A stretch of 64,000 nucleotides of DNA from Chitinophaga pinensis (GTDB lineage Bacteria > Bacteroidota > Bacteroidia > UKL13-3), in contig CAMARW010000001.1 in the NCBI GenBank assembly GCA_945860865.1, forward strand, positions 831,456-895,455. Direction: 5' to 3'. The position numbers and the translations under genes were made by a program. Positions 26,886-35,455 of the stretch are shown piece after piece (position 1 is the stretch's first letter; every line of letters starts with the position of its first letter). The notes under the pieces were generated by a model that was not told the DNA's origin, searched no databases, and saw nothing but the letters and a program-made list of their open reading frames with translations.

Positions 26886-27782
26886 ATGAAAAAATTATGG
26901 ATGTTTTTCCAATTAATATTGGGTTTTTCTGCTACTTCTTGGGCGCAAGAAGATTTGTTGAGGATGTTAGAATCAGAATCTGATCAAAAGCCAAAACCGG
27001 TTTATGCTACCTTTAAATCTACGCGGGTTATAAACGGGCAAAGCATAGAGCATGTGGCTGCTAAGCATTTAAATTTTGTGATTTTGCACCGTTTTGGTGA
27101 GGTAAACGGTGGCGCCTATCAGCTTTGGGGATTAGATCAGGCTAATATAAGATTGGCATTTGATTATGGATTAACAGATAGGGTACAGGTAGGTTTTGCC
27201 CGCAGTTCTTTTGGGAAAACATATGATGGTAATTTTAAAATTAAGCTCTTAAAGCAAAGTAAGGGTAAAGGCGGAATGCCTATAAGTTTGGGTTATTATG
27301 GCAATGTGGCGGTAAATACTTTGAGCTGGGATTTTCCCAATCGATTAAACTATTTTACCTCCAGACTAAGTTTTATAAACCAAATTATTATTGCAAAAAA
27401 GTTTAGCGATAAGTTAAGCGTTCAAATTGCCCCTTCTGCTGTTCATTATAATTTAGTTAGGCGCACAGCTGATCCCAATACTATTTTTGTTCTCGGAACT
27501 GCTGCCAGTATTAGGTTAAACGGAAGCGTACGTTTAAACCTAGAATATTGTCCGCGTTTAAACGGTAGGGATGTACCCAATAGAGCCGGTCAAAAATTAC
27601 ACGATTACTTGGGTTTAGGATTTGATATTGAAACAGGTGGACACGTTTTTCAACTGATGTTGAGCAATAGCATAGGAATGTTAGAACAACATCAAATGGC
27701 AGAAACAACAGGCTCTTGGAGCGATTTAGCTATACGTTTGGGTTTTAATGTAAACAGAACTTTCTCCTTTAATAAAAAATAA
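26886..27782 (+). CDS. DUF5777 family outer-membrane beta-barrel protein
   Basis: A 298-residue exported protein with signal peptide ending FSATSWAQ. It has the DUF5777 pattern: KPVYATFKSTRVINGQSIEH, LNFVILHRFGEVNGGAYQLW, IRLAFDYGLTDRVQVGFARS and a closing strand that ends NVNRTFSFNKK. The alternating polar and apolar stretches fit a small barrel. It follows three haem lipoprotein genes with only 5 bases to the last, so it is a candidate outer-membrane partner of the cytochromes. The function of DUF5777 is not known to me beyond membership. Confidence 0.75.
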   Translation: MKKLWMFFQLILGFSATSWAQEDLLRMLESESDQKPKPVYATFKSTRVINGQSIEHVAAKHLNFVILHRFGEVNGGAYQLWGLDQANIRLAFDYGLTDRVQVGFARSSFGKTYDGNFKIKLLKQSKGKGGMPISLGYYGNVAVNTLSWDFPNRLNYFTSRLSFINQIIIAKKFSDKLSVQIAPSAVHYNLVRRTADPNTIFVLGTAASIRLNGSVRLNLEYCPRLNGRDVPNRAGQKLHDYLGLGFDIETGGHVFQLMLSNSIGMLEQHQMAETTGSWSDLAIRLGFNVNRTFSFNKK

Positions 27783-27833
27783 ATATCTTATGGTTTGATA
27801 TTTGATCACTCTAAAATAAAAAACAATAAAAAC

Positions 27834-28379
27834 ATGAATCGTAAATTAGTAGTATTAGCCACATTAATGTTTGGCACGTTTAGTAGCTTTGCGCAGCTAT
27901 TATCAACCAGTACTTCACGCGTAACTTTTTTTTCGTCTACACCCATCGAAGATATAAAGGCAGAGGCAAATTCTGGCTTAATGGTTGTAAATACTCAAAC
28001 CCAAGCCATTGCTTTTAGTGTAAATAATGAAAGCTTTAGTTTTCCTAACAAGTTAATGCAAGAGCATTTCAACGAAAAATACATGGAAAGCGAGCTATAT
28101 CCAAAGAGCACTTTTACAGGCAAATTGGCTGAACCTATTGATTGGAAATCAGATGGAGAGCATACTGTAAACGTGGTGGGTAAACTTAAGATTCACGGCG
28201 TAGAGCAAGATAGAACCATTCAAGGTACGATAAAAATTGTTGGCGGGGTGCCACAAATTGAGTCTACTTTTATGGTTAAAAATGCCGATCATAATATTAA
28301 AATATTGAAATCTGTAATTGGTAAAATTTCCGACGAGATTGAAGTAAAAATTGCTGCTACTTTAGCACCCAAAAAGTAA
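27834..28379 (+). CDS. YceI family protein
   Basis: A 181-residue exported protein with signal peptide ending SSFAQ. The lipocalin-like YceI fold is indicated by STSRVTFFSSTPIEDIKAEA, SFSFPNKLMQEHFNEKYMES, YPKSTFTGKL and GKLKIHGVEQDRTIQGTI. YceI proteins bind isoprenoid lipids such as ubiquinone-type molecules in known cases. The ATG at 27834 was chosen over an upstream in-frame start at 27795 because it begins a normal signal sequence. It ends the operon of cytochrome lipoproteins; a terminator follows 12 bases later. Confidence 0.85.
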   Translation: MNRKLVVLATLMFGTFSSFAQLLSTSTSRVTFFSSTPIEDIKAEANSGLMVVNTQTQAIAFSVNNESFSFPNKLMQEHFNEKYMESELYPKSTFTGKLAEPIDWKSDGEHTVNVVGKLKIHGVEQDRTIQGTIKIVGGVPQIESTFMVKNADHNIKILKSVIGKISDEIEVKIAATLAPKK

Positions 28380-28391
28380 TTTAAAAAACAT

Positions 28392-28430
28392 AAAAAAAGT
28401 CCGACATAATTATTTATGTCGGACTTTTTT
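28392..28430. terminator. Bidirectional terminator between YceI gene and recA
   Basis: An 11-bp perfect stem AGTCCGACATA (28398-28408) with TATGTCGGACT (28415-28425), loop of 6, preceded by an A-run (28392-28398) and followed by a T-run to 28430. It serves the convergent YceI gene and recA. Confidence 0.9.
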
Positions 28431-28485
28431 ATGTAATCGAATCAAAGTTAAATGGCTTGAAATTAAGCAAGCTATATTTTAAGAT

Positions 28486-29517
28486 TTATTCTTCGCCTGG
28501 TTTTGATTTAAAGATTTCGCCAGCACCTGATTTGGCTCTGATTAAACCTTCAATTTCTTGACTAAGTTCTGGGTTATCTGTAAGAAGTTGTTTAACAGAA
28601 TCTCTACCTTGGCCCAATTTGGTTTCGTTGTAGCTAAACCAAGAGCCAGATTTTTTAATGATTTCTAAATCTACTCCTAAGTCGATTATTTCACCTAATT
28701 TAGAGATACCTTCTCCGTAAATGATGTCAAATTCTACTGTGCGGAAAGGCGGAGCTACTTTGTTTTTGGCTACTTTAACCTTAGTTCTGTTACCCACAAT
28801 ATCCAAACCATCTTTAATTTGGCCAATACGACGAATATCTAAACGAACTGAAGAGTAAAATTTAAGTGCATTACCACCGGTTGTGGTTTCTGGACTACCA
28901 AACATAACGCCAATTTTATCACGCAATTGGTTAATAAAAATACAGATACAACCTGTTTTATTAATGGTGCCGGTAAGTTTTCTGAGTGCCTGACTCATTA
29001 ACCTGGCTTGTAAGCCCATTTTGCTATCACCCATATCGCCTTCTAATTCGGCCTTTGGAACAAGTGCTGCCACAGAGTCGATAACAATGATATCAATAGC
29101 CCCAGAGCGAATAAGTGCATCTGCAATTTCTAAAGCTTGCTCTCCATCATCAGGTTGAGATATAATAAGATTTTCTATATCGATACCTAGTTTTTCTGCA
29201 TAGTTTCTATCAAATGCATGTTCAGCATCAATAAAAGCTGCAATGCCACCCTTTTTTTGCGACTCTGCAATGGCGTGCATAGACAAGGTTGTTTTACCAG
29301 ATGATTCTGGTCCGTATATTTCTATGATTCTACCAGTTGGTAGGCCGCCAATACCAAGGGCAATATCTAATGAAAGGGAGCCAGTAGATAACGCCTCAAT
29401 ATCATCAACCTTTTGGTCGCTCATTTTCATTACAGTACCTTTACCATAGGTTTTGTCTAATTTATCTATGGTAAGTTGGAGGGCTTTTAATTTTTCTTTT
29501 ACGTCTGAACTGCTCAT
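28486..29517 (-). CDS. recA: Recombinase RecA
   Basis: A 343-residue DNA strand-exchange protein for recombination and repair. Walker A is [13 protein letters not shown] near residue 70, Walker B is [12 protein letters not shown], and DNA loop L2 is [20 protein letters not shown]. The N-terminal helix [20 protein letters not shown] and the C-terminal domain with [11 protein letters not shown] are normal. Two perfect palindromes (29532-29543 and 29562-29575) lie in its upstream region. It is followed upstream by ssb on the same strand, but with a 222-base gap. Confidence 0.98.
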   Translation of the reverse strand: MSSSDVKEKLKALQLTIDKLDKTYGKGTVMKMSDQKVDDIEALSTGSLSLDIALGIGGLPTGRIIEIYGPESSGKTTLSMHAIAESQKKGGIAAFIDAEHAFDRNYAEKLGIDIENLIISQPDDGEQALEIADALIRSGAIDIIVIDSVAALVPKAELEGDMGDSKMGLQARLMSQALRKLTGTINKTGCICIFINQLRDKIGVMFGSPETTTGGNALKFYSSVRLDIRRIGQIKDGLDIVGNRTKVKVAKNKVAPPFRTVEFDIIYGEGISKLGEIIDLGVDLEIIKKSGSWFSYNETKLGQGRDSVKQLLTDNPELSQEIEGLIRAKSGAGEIFKSKPGEE

Positions 29518-29531
29518 GCTTTTAGTTTTAA

Positions 29532-29575
29532 TTTGAATTCAAAATTAAAGTGTTTTTACGGGTTTAACGTTAAAC
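29532..29575 (-). promoter_or_regulatory. Two palindromes upstream of recA (possible operator region)
   Basis: TTTGAATTCAAA at 29532-29543 (12 bp, perfect) and GTTTAACGTTAAAC at 29562-29575 (14 bp, perfect), 15 and 45 bases before the recA ATG. They do not match the known LexA boxes of proteobacteria or firmicutes, but a perfect 14-bp palindrome at this position is a natural candidate for a DNA-damage regulator. Function is inferred. Confidence 0.35.
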
Positions 29576-29684
29576 AATCAAGAATTGTATCCACAAGTTT
29601 TACCATTATTAAATTATTGGTAAACAATATATTGTGTTAAATTGTATATTATTATATCCAAAATTAGTTAATTATATTAACAAA

Positions 29685-29724
29685 ATTAGTAATGTGCACC
29701 CATTAAATTGTGCACATTACTAAT
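29685..29724 (-). terminator. 15-bp perfect inverted repeat downstream of ssb
   Basis: Arms ATTAGTAATGTGCAC (29685-29699) and GTGCACATTACTAAT (29710-29724) match perfectly around a 10-base loop. It begins 16 bases beyond the ssb stop (minus strand), so it may end ssb transcription, but on that strand it is followed only by a TTTGTT-type stretch rather than a clear T-run. It could also be a protein-binding site or RNA hairpin. Confidence 0.5.
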
Positions 29725-29739
29725 CCCATACTGAACGTA

Positions 29740-30090
29740 TTAAATTACTTTTTTTTCTTTAGTGCCCATCAAGAGGATATCTGAGACAATAATTTCTGTC
29801 ACATATTTTTTAACATTGTTTTTGTCTAAATAGTTTCTATTTGAAATTTTACCTTCAATGCAAATTTCTTTTCCTTTGTCTAAATATTTTTCAGCTAAAT
29901 CTGCTTGCTTTCCCCAGGCAATAAGGCTATGCCACATTGTTTCAGTTACTTTTTCGCCGTTTGCATCTATGTAATTTTCGTTGGTGGCTAAAGAGAAGTT
30001 GGCTACTTTCTTGCCCGTTGGGGTGGTGCGTAATTCGGGTTTTTGTCCCAAGTGGCCCATAAGCCTTACGCTGTTTCTAAGGTTTGACAT
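29740..30090 (-). CDS. ssb: Single-stranded DNA-binding protein, short form
   Basis: A 116-residue OB-fold protein. The family start is MSNLRNSVRLMGHLGQKPEL followed by RTTPTGKKVANFSLATNENY, with the tryptophan-rich strand ETMWHSLIAWGKQADLAEKY. The frame runs 22 codons further upstream to a non-ATG start, but the ATG at 30090 matches the family. The protein ends in ILLMGTKEKKVI and lacks the flexible acidic tail ending in DIPF that usually recruits partner proteins. It may be a paralogue with a restricted role; another SSB probably exists elsewhere. Confidence 0.9.
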   Translation of the reverse strand: MSNLRNSVRLMGHLGQKPELRTTPTGKKVANFSLATNENYIDANGEKVTETMWHSLIAWGKQADLAEKYLDKGKEICIEGKISNRNYLDKNNVKKYVTEIIVSDILLMGTKEKKVI

Positions 30091-30191
30091 GTTTTGTTTT
30101 TTTTTAAGTTGTTTAACATAGTATTTATTGCCTGGCCAGGCTAATTGTAAATGCAAATTGGGATGTTTATTTCAGAACTAAAAGTGTTTAA

Positions 30192-30214
30192 ACGTGTATA
30201 AACGTTTAATACGT
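30192..30214 (-). promoter_or_regulatory. Spaced ACGT motifs upstream of ssb
   Basis: The palindromic core ACGT occurs three times at 30192, 30202 and 30211, roughly one DNA turn apart, in a run of AAACG/CGTTT words that includes the 10-bp palindrome TAAACGTTTA. It lies about 100 bases before the ssb ATG. A bound dimer on one face of the helix is plausible, but the AT-rich context weakens the case. Confidence 0.25.
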
Positions 30215-30235
30215 TTTTGCTCAAGTTACAAGCAC

Positions 30236-30270
30236 AAAAAAAGCGGATGCAAAAATAAATTTGCATCCGC
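30236..30270 (-). terminator. Terminator of the 816-residue secreted protein gene
   Basis: An 11-bp perfect stem GCGGATGCAAA (30243-30253) with TTTGCATCCGC (30260-30270), loop of 6. On the minus strand the stem is followed by a T-run (complement of 30236-30242). It lies 38 bases beyond the stop of the gene at 30309-32759. Confidence 0.88.
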
Positions 30271-30308
30271 CTTTTAGAACCAAACAGGCTTGGTAAATAT
30301 AGAAAGTA

Positions 30309-32759
30309 TTATTTGCTCACTACAAACTTAATGGTTCTAGAACCATTTTCAGATTGCATGTTGCAGAAATAAATGCCGTTGCTTAACTCATTTAAATCGA
30401 AGCTGTAGTTTACAGTGCTTTCGTTAAATGTTTTAACCAATAACACTCTTCCACTAATATCTAAAATTTGAGCTGTTAAAGGCAATGTTTTAATGCCCGA
30501 AACACTTAAGTTTAATTGCTCTTTAGCAGGGTTAGGGAACAAGTTGATTTTTGCATAACTCAATTCGTTTTGGTTCAAACCAACCATTTGGTATACTATA
30601 ACTGTTCTGGTGATTGAATCTTTGTTGCCAGCTTTATCTACTGCTACATAAGAAATAATGTAAATACCTACTTTAGCAGTATCTACAGAACCAAATTTTT
30701 GAACGGTTAAACCAGCACCGTCTTTATTGTCTGTTACTGTGGCACCAGCATCTACCCATGAGGTATTAACTAGCAATGAATCTGGGTTGTTTCCTAATAA
30801 AGTAATAACCGGTTTTTCGGTATCTGGAGCGCCAGAGAAATCTAAATCATTACTATCTCTAGGTTGTAATTTCCAGTTGCTGAAAGCTAAAATCATAATA
30901 CCTTGAGCTTTCTCCATAAACTGACCAGTTGTAAGGTTATTGTTGAAGTTGTCTGGTAAGCGTGTGCTAATATCATCTACTCTTAAACCAGTTGTTTTAG
31001 TGATGTTATGGTTAATTAAGAATTCGCCAAAGTTTGATGGCGCATCAGCATTGGTGTTTATTACAAATACGCTGTCGAAACGCAATAACATACCTTCGTA
31101 TGGCGCTAATTCTGGGCGACGTGTGGCAGAAGCACTGATAACTGCAATAGTATCAATTGGTAAAGTTGTGAAAGCTGGTAAAGCATTTCCTGAAGAAATT
31201 ACGCTTCCAGTAATGCTATTTAAGGTGGTCATTCCAAAAGATTCTCTGATTCTAAATCCAGTGATAGAAACTGAATCGCCTACTCTCCAAGTTCCAGTAA
31301 CGTCGCCAGCTCTTCTGTTTACAATAATAGCACTGTTTAAGCCAGTTCCGTTTTGTACAGTTAAAATATTGGTGGTTCCTTGAATCATATTGGTAGCAGT
31401 AACAATACCTCTAATATCTACACCATTAATACTGTCATTGTTCCAGATAGTTTGGTTATTAGGGTACGGACTAAATTGTAAATCTTGGATACTAGTTATG
31501 CCGGCATCTTTCACTAAATATGCGTTAAAATCGCCGTTTGCATTAGGGAAGTTGGTAAAGAAATTATTTACATCTGTAGGGCGAGTAAAGTATTTTACTA
31601 CAGAACCATTTGCTTTTGCAGGAATAAATCCAAAGAATTGCATGGTATCGTTTGGTAAAGTGTTTCTGGTAAGAACCACTGAATCGAAAGTAGTATTAGT
31701 GTAGCCAACAGTGTAAAATAATTTTACATTGTTTACCCTAGCAGAACCTTGTTGTATTTTTACCAAAACACCTACAGAATCGGTAGATTTTGCTATTACA
31801 GGGGTTCTTTCCATACTTGTAACGGTTGGTGGTGTGTAGCTAACCGGACCTAAATCTGAAGGTAATAAAGGAGCAATGGTAAAGCGGTATTGACCACCAA
31901 TGGCAGATTCTACGATAACACCCTTTACAAAACTAATTCTTGTGCCTGGTAAAGGCGGAGCAAATCTACCTGCTGGTAAAACGCTATCAGAGTTGTTGTC
32001 ATTTCTAAACCAAGCAGAGAAGTCACTTACATCAATGGCGTTTCCATTATTGTCTGCGATACTCCAAAACCAACGGCTTCCGCTAGCTTGACGTGAGAAT
32101 ACAGTAACATTTTGTAGTTCAACATAAGATCCTTCCCATTTTTCGCCGCCTGCTTTGTTTTGAACTTGTCCAATACCAGCATTACCTGTCATTAAAGAAT
32201 CAATTCTGAGTGGAGTAGCTTTAACAGTTTTAGGGTCTAAGTCTAATATTTCAATACCATTTTCCCAGTTAATATTGGCTCTAACCATATTTACCTGGCT
32301 CTGTCCTTGGCGGGTTCCAGCCGGGGCTGTACCTCTAAAGGTTCTGATAACACCAGTTGCCCTTACACGTGTGCCTGGCTTAAGGTTATCGTAGAATTTA
32401 TTATCATTTAACAACTGAGGTAAAGTTCTTCCGCTACCTGCCGGTTCGCACATTATTTCTACACCACCCCAAGGACGGCCAAAGGTATCAACCGAAAGCA
32501 CGGTTGCTTTTCTGCTGGTACTTAAACCATATAATCTTGGGTCGAACAATACAATACCATCAAAACGAACAGTGTCTGTATAAACGCTGTTTTTAAAGAA
32601 TGGGTTTACATAATCGGTTGAATCATTTGGAAAGGTTGCGGTTAGTTTATCCATGTTCACAAATTGCACGGTGTCGATTGGAACTACTGGATAAGGATTT
32701 TGCGCGTTTGCTATTATGGTTAGCATGGTTACGCAGATACTTAGTAATAATTTTTTCAT
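30309..32759 (-). CDS. Large secreted protein with DUF5011-like Ig domain and T9SS type A sorting domain
   Basis: An 816-residue exported protein with signal peptide MKKLLLSICVTMLTIIANAQ. Two regions rich in OB-fold-like strands are visible: about residues 60-290 (DTVRFDGIVLFDPR, GTRVRATGVIRTF, GTRISFVKGVIVES) and 440-640 (VDIRGIVTATNMI, WRVGDSVSITGFRI). They suggest two copies of a DUF5689-type domain, though I cannot verify that. A DUF5011-like domain follows (KPVITLLGNNPDSLLVNTSW then VDAGATVTDNKDG). The C-terminus is a type A sorting domain (LFPNPAKEQLNLSVSGIKTL, ELSNGIYFCNMQSENG). Role unknown; probably surface-exposed. Confidence 0.75.
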   Translation of the reverse strand: MKKLLLSICVTMLTIIANAQNPYPVVPIDTVQFVNMDKLTATFPNDSTDYVNPFFKNSVYTDTVRFDGIVLFDPRLYGLSTSRKATVLSVDTFGRPWGGVEIMCEPAGSGRTLPQLLNDNKFYDNLKPGTRVRATGVIRTFRGTAPAGTRQGQSQVNMVRANINWENGIEILDLDPKTVKATPLRIDSLMTGNAGIGQVQNKAGGEKWEGSYVELQNVTVFSRQASGSRWFWSIADNNGNAIDVSDFSAWFRNDNNSDSVLPAGRFAPPLPGTRISFVKGVIVESAIGGQYRFTIAPLLPSDLGPVSYTPPTVTSMERTPVIAKSTDSVGVLVKIQQGSARVNNVKLFYTVGYTNTTFDSVVLTRNTLPNDTMQFFGFIPAKANGSVVKYFTRPTDVNNFFTNFPNANGDFNAYLVKDAGITSIQDLQFSPYPNNQTIWNNDSINGVDIRGIVTATNMIQGTTNILTVQNGTGLNSAIIVNRRAGDVTGTWRVGDSVSITGFRIRESFGMTTLNSITGSVISSGNALPAFTTLPIDTIAVISASATRRPELAPYEGMLLRFDSVFVINTNADAPSNFGEFLINHNITKTTGLRVDDISTRLPDNFNNNLTTGQFMEKAQGIMILAFSNWKLQPRDSNDLDFSGAPDTEKPVITLLGNNPDSLLVNTSWVDAGATVTDNKDGAGLTVQKFGSVDTAKVGIYIISYVAVDKAGNKDSITRTVIVYQMVGLNQNELSYAKINLFPNPAKEQLNLSVSGIKTLPLTAQILDISGRVLLVKTFNESTVNYSFDLNELSNGIYFCNMQSENGSRTIKFVVSK

Positions 32760-32798
32760 GTTTAAATTATGTTTTACAAATGGCTTATTGCCAGGGTT

Positions 32799-32831
32799 CG
32801 AATTTAGGCTTTAATTCTTTTTTTATGGCAA
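32799..32831 (-). promoter_or_regulatory. Possible promoter of the 816-residue protein gene
   Basis: On the minus strand TTG (complement of 32829-32831), 22 bases, then TAAATTCG (complement of 32799-32806; one mismatch to TAnnTTTG). The spacing is slightly long. The box lies 39 bases before the ATG. Confidence 0.3.
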
Positions 32832-32894
32832 TTTTTATGAAATTTACATAGAATTTATCTGATTAAACTTTAATTACCCATATTTGTAGCATAC

Positions 32895-35006
32895 ATGAGA
32901 ATTGTTAAAAAATTAAGTTTACTAACTTTGTGCCTTGTTCACGCTTTGGCTTGGGCGCAAGTGCCTTCGCAAAGCAGGTTTACCACTGCCGGTAGAATGG
33001 GTTTAAGCATCAATAATTTTGGCACTTTTGGAAGACCAACGGTAAGAAGCAACACGCAAGGTCCGCCTTCTATGGCTTTTCCTAGAGGTAGCGGTATAGA
33101 ACATTTGTTTGAAGCAGGTATTTGGATTGGCGCTTTAGTTGATGGGCAAGTGCGCGTAAGCACCAGCTCGGTTGATGCCAGTTCTGGCTATAGCACCGGC
33201 GGCAATGGATTTGAATTTACCCAATTAAGCACCATTAAAGAGCGCTCTAAATTGGCTAATAGCAGTAATTTTTCGTCTTCAGCTATTTCTCACCAAGATT
33301 TTATTATGACCCAAACCGACAGTTTTGTGGTTATCCCAGGTACATCTATTCCCATAAATGGTCACCAAAATCCATTGGGTGCCGTAATAAAATTAGAGAC
33401 TTACACTTGGAATTTTCCTTTTGCCGATTTTTTTGTTATCTGTAATTATACCATTAAAAATGCCTCAGATAAACGTTGGGATTCTGTTTATCTTGGTGCA
33501 TTCAGCGATTTAGTAGTGCGCAATGTAAATGTAACCCGTGATGCAGGTACTGCGTTTTTTAATAAAGGTAGAAATGGGATCGACCCTAAATACATGTCGT
33601 TGTTTGCTTACCAAAGTTTTGGCGACGATATAGATTTTACCCGCTCCTATGGTGCCATACAATTTCTGGGAATGGATTGGCGAGGGATGTTTTTTAATCC
33701 CAATAAACCAGATACATTTTTATTGGCTGGCCTGCCAACGCCCCGCATCAATTATAATTTCTGGAATTTTAACTCTATTGCAGAACCTTGGAATACACCT
33801 GGCAACGACCAAGAGCGGTATTTAAAATTAAGTAAAGGGATAGATTCTACCTTATTATATGGAAGCGAGGGTCCCATTAACGGCATTCCGGCAAACTGGT
33901 TGCAATTATTATCTGCGGGTCCTGTAGTTAGTATAGAGCCGGGCGAATCTTTTAGTTATGCGATTGCTTTTGTGGCGGCTAAGCAAAAAGACCCGCTCAC
34001 TTATTTGCCAACTAGCTCAAACAATATCCTTTCGAGTGCAGATTCTAGGAAAGAGTTAACTGACAATTTGAAACGCACACGCTCCACTTATTTGGGCGAA
34101 GATGTAAATGAAGATGGTATATACAGGCCAGAACTAGACCTGAACCAAAACGGAAAATTAGACAGATATATTTTACCCGAACCACCCGAATCGCCGCTCA
34201 CTAAAATTGTGGCCAGTGAAGGTAAAATAGAAATTTATTGGAACAACAAAGCAGAGTATTCTGTAGACCCCATTACGCGTATTAGAGATTTTGAAGGATA
34301 CCGGGTTTATAGAACAAACGCCGGCGATGATTTGGGTTTGAACCTAACAAGTGAAGCCAATTTAATTGCACAATGGGATTCTGCTGGCAATGGCATTGGG
34401 TTTAACAATGGTTTTGATATAATAAAACTGGCTGAACCCAAAGTTTTTGAGGGCGATACTACGCGTTATCAATATAAGTACGAGATGAATAACTTGTCTA
34501 ACGGCTGGCAGTATTTGGTTTTGGTAACAGCTTTTGATAAAGGAGATAAAGTATTGGGAATACCCTCTTTAGAATCATCGTTTACAGAAAATGAAAGACG
34601 TGTTTTTCCGGGTACTAAACCCAACGATTTTAGTTTAGGTTCGGCCCCAAAAGTGGGAGTTTACCCAAATCCTTACAATACTTCTGCGGCCTGGGATGGC
34701 AATACGCCCCGCACAAAAAAGCTCTATTTTTTTAATTTGCCTGCGCGTTGTGAGGTAATGATTTATACCAGCAGTGGCGATTTAGTTGCTAGCTTAAGGC
34801 ATGATAGCGAGATATATAAAGGAGAGGGAATTGGCTGGAGCAATAACTTTGGCGACCGTGAAAAAACAACCATGAGTGGGGGAGAACATGGTTGGGATGT
34901 GTTAACAGATTTTAAAACACAACTTACTACAGGGGTTTATATGTTTACGGTTAAAGACACCCAAAATGGCGAAATGCAAAGTGGTAGTTTTGCTGTAATT
35001 AAATGA
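32895..35006 (+). CDS. Large secreted protein, probable T9SS cargo, with calcium-binding-like repeat
   Basis: A 703-residue exported protein with signal peptide ending HALAWAQ. Residues about 400-425 hold a dockerin or EF-hand-like acidic pair (DVNEDGIYRPELDLNQNGKL) that could bind calcium. After it comes a fibronectin-like stretch with EIYWNNKAEYSVDPITRIRD and FEGYRVYRTNAGDD. The end has GVYPNPYNTSAAWDGN followed by LTTGVYMFTVKDTQNGEM, which resembles the sorting domain of T9SS cargo, although more divergent than the other examples here. The rest is not recognised. The gene starts 8 bases after a CATATTTG box, so its transcript may be nearly leaderless. Confidence 0.65.
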   Translation: MRIVKKLSLLTLCLVHALAWAQVPSQSRFTTAGRMGLSINNFGTFGRPTVRSNTQGPPSMAFPRGSGIEHLFEAGIWIGALVDGQVRVSTSSVDASSGYSTGGNGFEFTQLSTIKERSKLANSSNFSSSAISHQDFIMTQTDSFVVIPGTSIPINGHQNPLGAVIKLETYTWNFPFADFFVICNYTIKNASDKRWDSVYLGAFSDLVVRNVNVTRDAGTAFFNKGRNGIDPKYMSLFAYQSFGDDIDFTRSYGAIQFLGMDWRGMFFNPNKPDTFLLAGLPTPRINYNFWNFNSIAEPWNTPGNDQERYLKLSKGIDSTLLYGSEGPINGIPANWLQLLSAGPVVSIEPGESFSYAIAFVAAKQKDPLTYLPTSSNNILSSADSRKELTDNLKRTRSTYLGEDVNEDGIYRPELDLNQNGKLDRYILPEPPESPLTKIVASEGKIEIYWNNKAEYSVDPITRIRDFEGYRVYRTNAGDDLGLNLTSEANLIAQWDSAGNGIGFNNGFDIIKLAEPKVFEGDTTRYQYKYEMNNLSNGWQYLVLVTAFDKGDKVLGIPSLESSFTENERRVFPGTKPNDFSLGSAPKVGVYPNPYNTSAAWDGNTPRTKKLYFFNLPARCEVMIYTSSGDLVASLRHDSEIYKGEGIGWSNNFGDREKTTMSGGEHGWDVLTDFKTQLTTGVYMFTVKDTQNGEMQSGSFAVIK

Positions 35007-35455
35007 TGCCTCCTTTAAATTTTCCTGCTTACGCTTTCTCTTTAAAAAGTGAGGAAGGAAAAGAATTTATTTTTGATCCTATCCGCAAAAAGTGGTTTGT
35101 TTTAACGCCCGAAGAATGGGTGCGTCAGCATGTGATAGCTTATTTGGTTCAAACAGAAAAATTACCTGCCAGCCTTATTGCTGTTGAGCGTTTAATAAAG
35201 TACAATAAATTAAATAAGCGGTTCGATTTGTTGTTGTTTAACAAGCTGGGTAAGCCCCAAATGCTCATAGAATGCAAGGCGCCAGAAATAAAATTGAGCA
35301 CAGAAACATTGTTTCAAATTGCTACCTACAATACTTTGTTTAAGGTGCCTTTTTTATATATAACAAACGGAATACACCACCAAATTTTTACGTGGGATGC
35401 CAGCGGTAAATACGTGGCATTAGAAAAGTTTCCCGAAAATATTTTACATCATTAA
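35003..35455 (+). CDS. Stand-alone type I restriction HsdR N-terminal domain protein
   Basis: A 150-residue cytoplasmic protein with the N-terminal domain of type I restriction HsdR subunits (HSDR_N_2 type). A PD-(D/E)XK nuclease-like core is indicated by RFDLLLFNKLGKPQMLIECK followed by AP, where D and ExK are the likely active-site residues, and by YNTLFKVPFLYITNGIHHQI. No helicase or HsdM/HsdS partner is nearby, so this is a solitary domain protein, a form common in Bacteroidota. It overlaps the preceding stop by 4 bases (ATGA) and, at its end, the convergent transporter gene by 12 bases. The start could be 35003 or the next ATG codon. Confidence 0.8.
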   Translation: MMPPLNFPAYAFSLKSEEGKEFIFDPIRKKWFVLTPEEWVRQHVIAYLVQTEKLPASLIAVERLIKYNKLNKRFDLLLFNKLGKPQMLIECKAPEIKLSTETLFQIATYNTLFKVPFLYITNGIHHQIFTWDASGKYVALEKFPENILHH

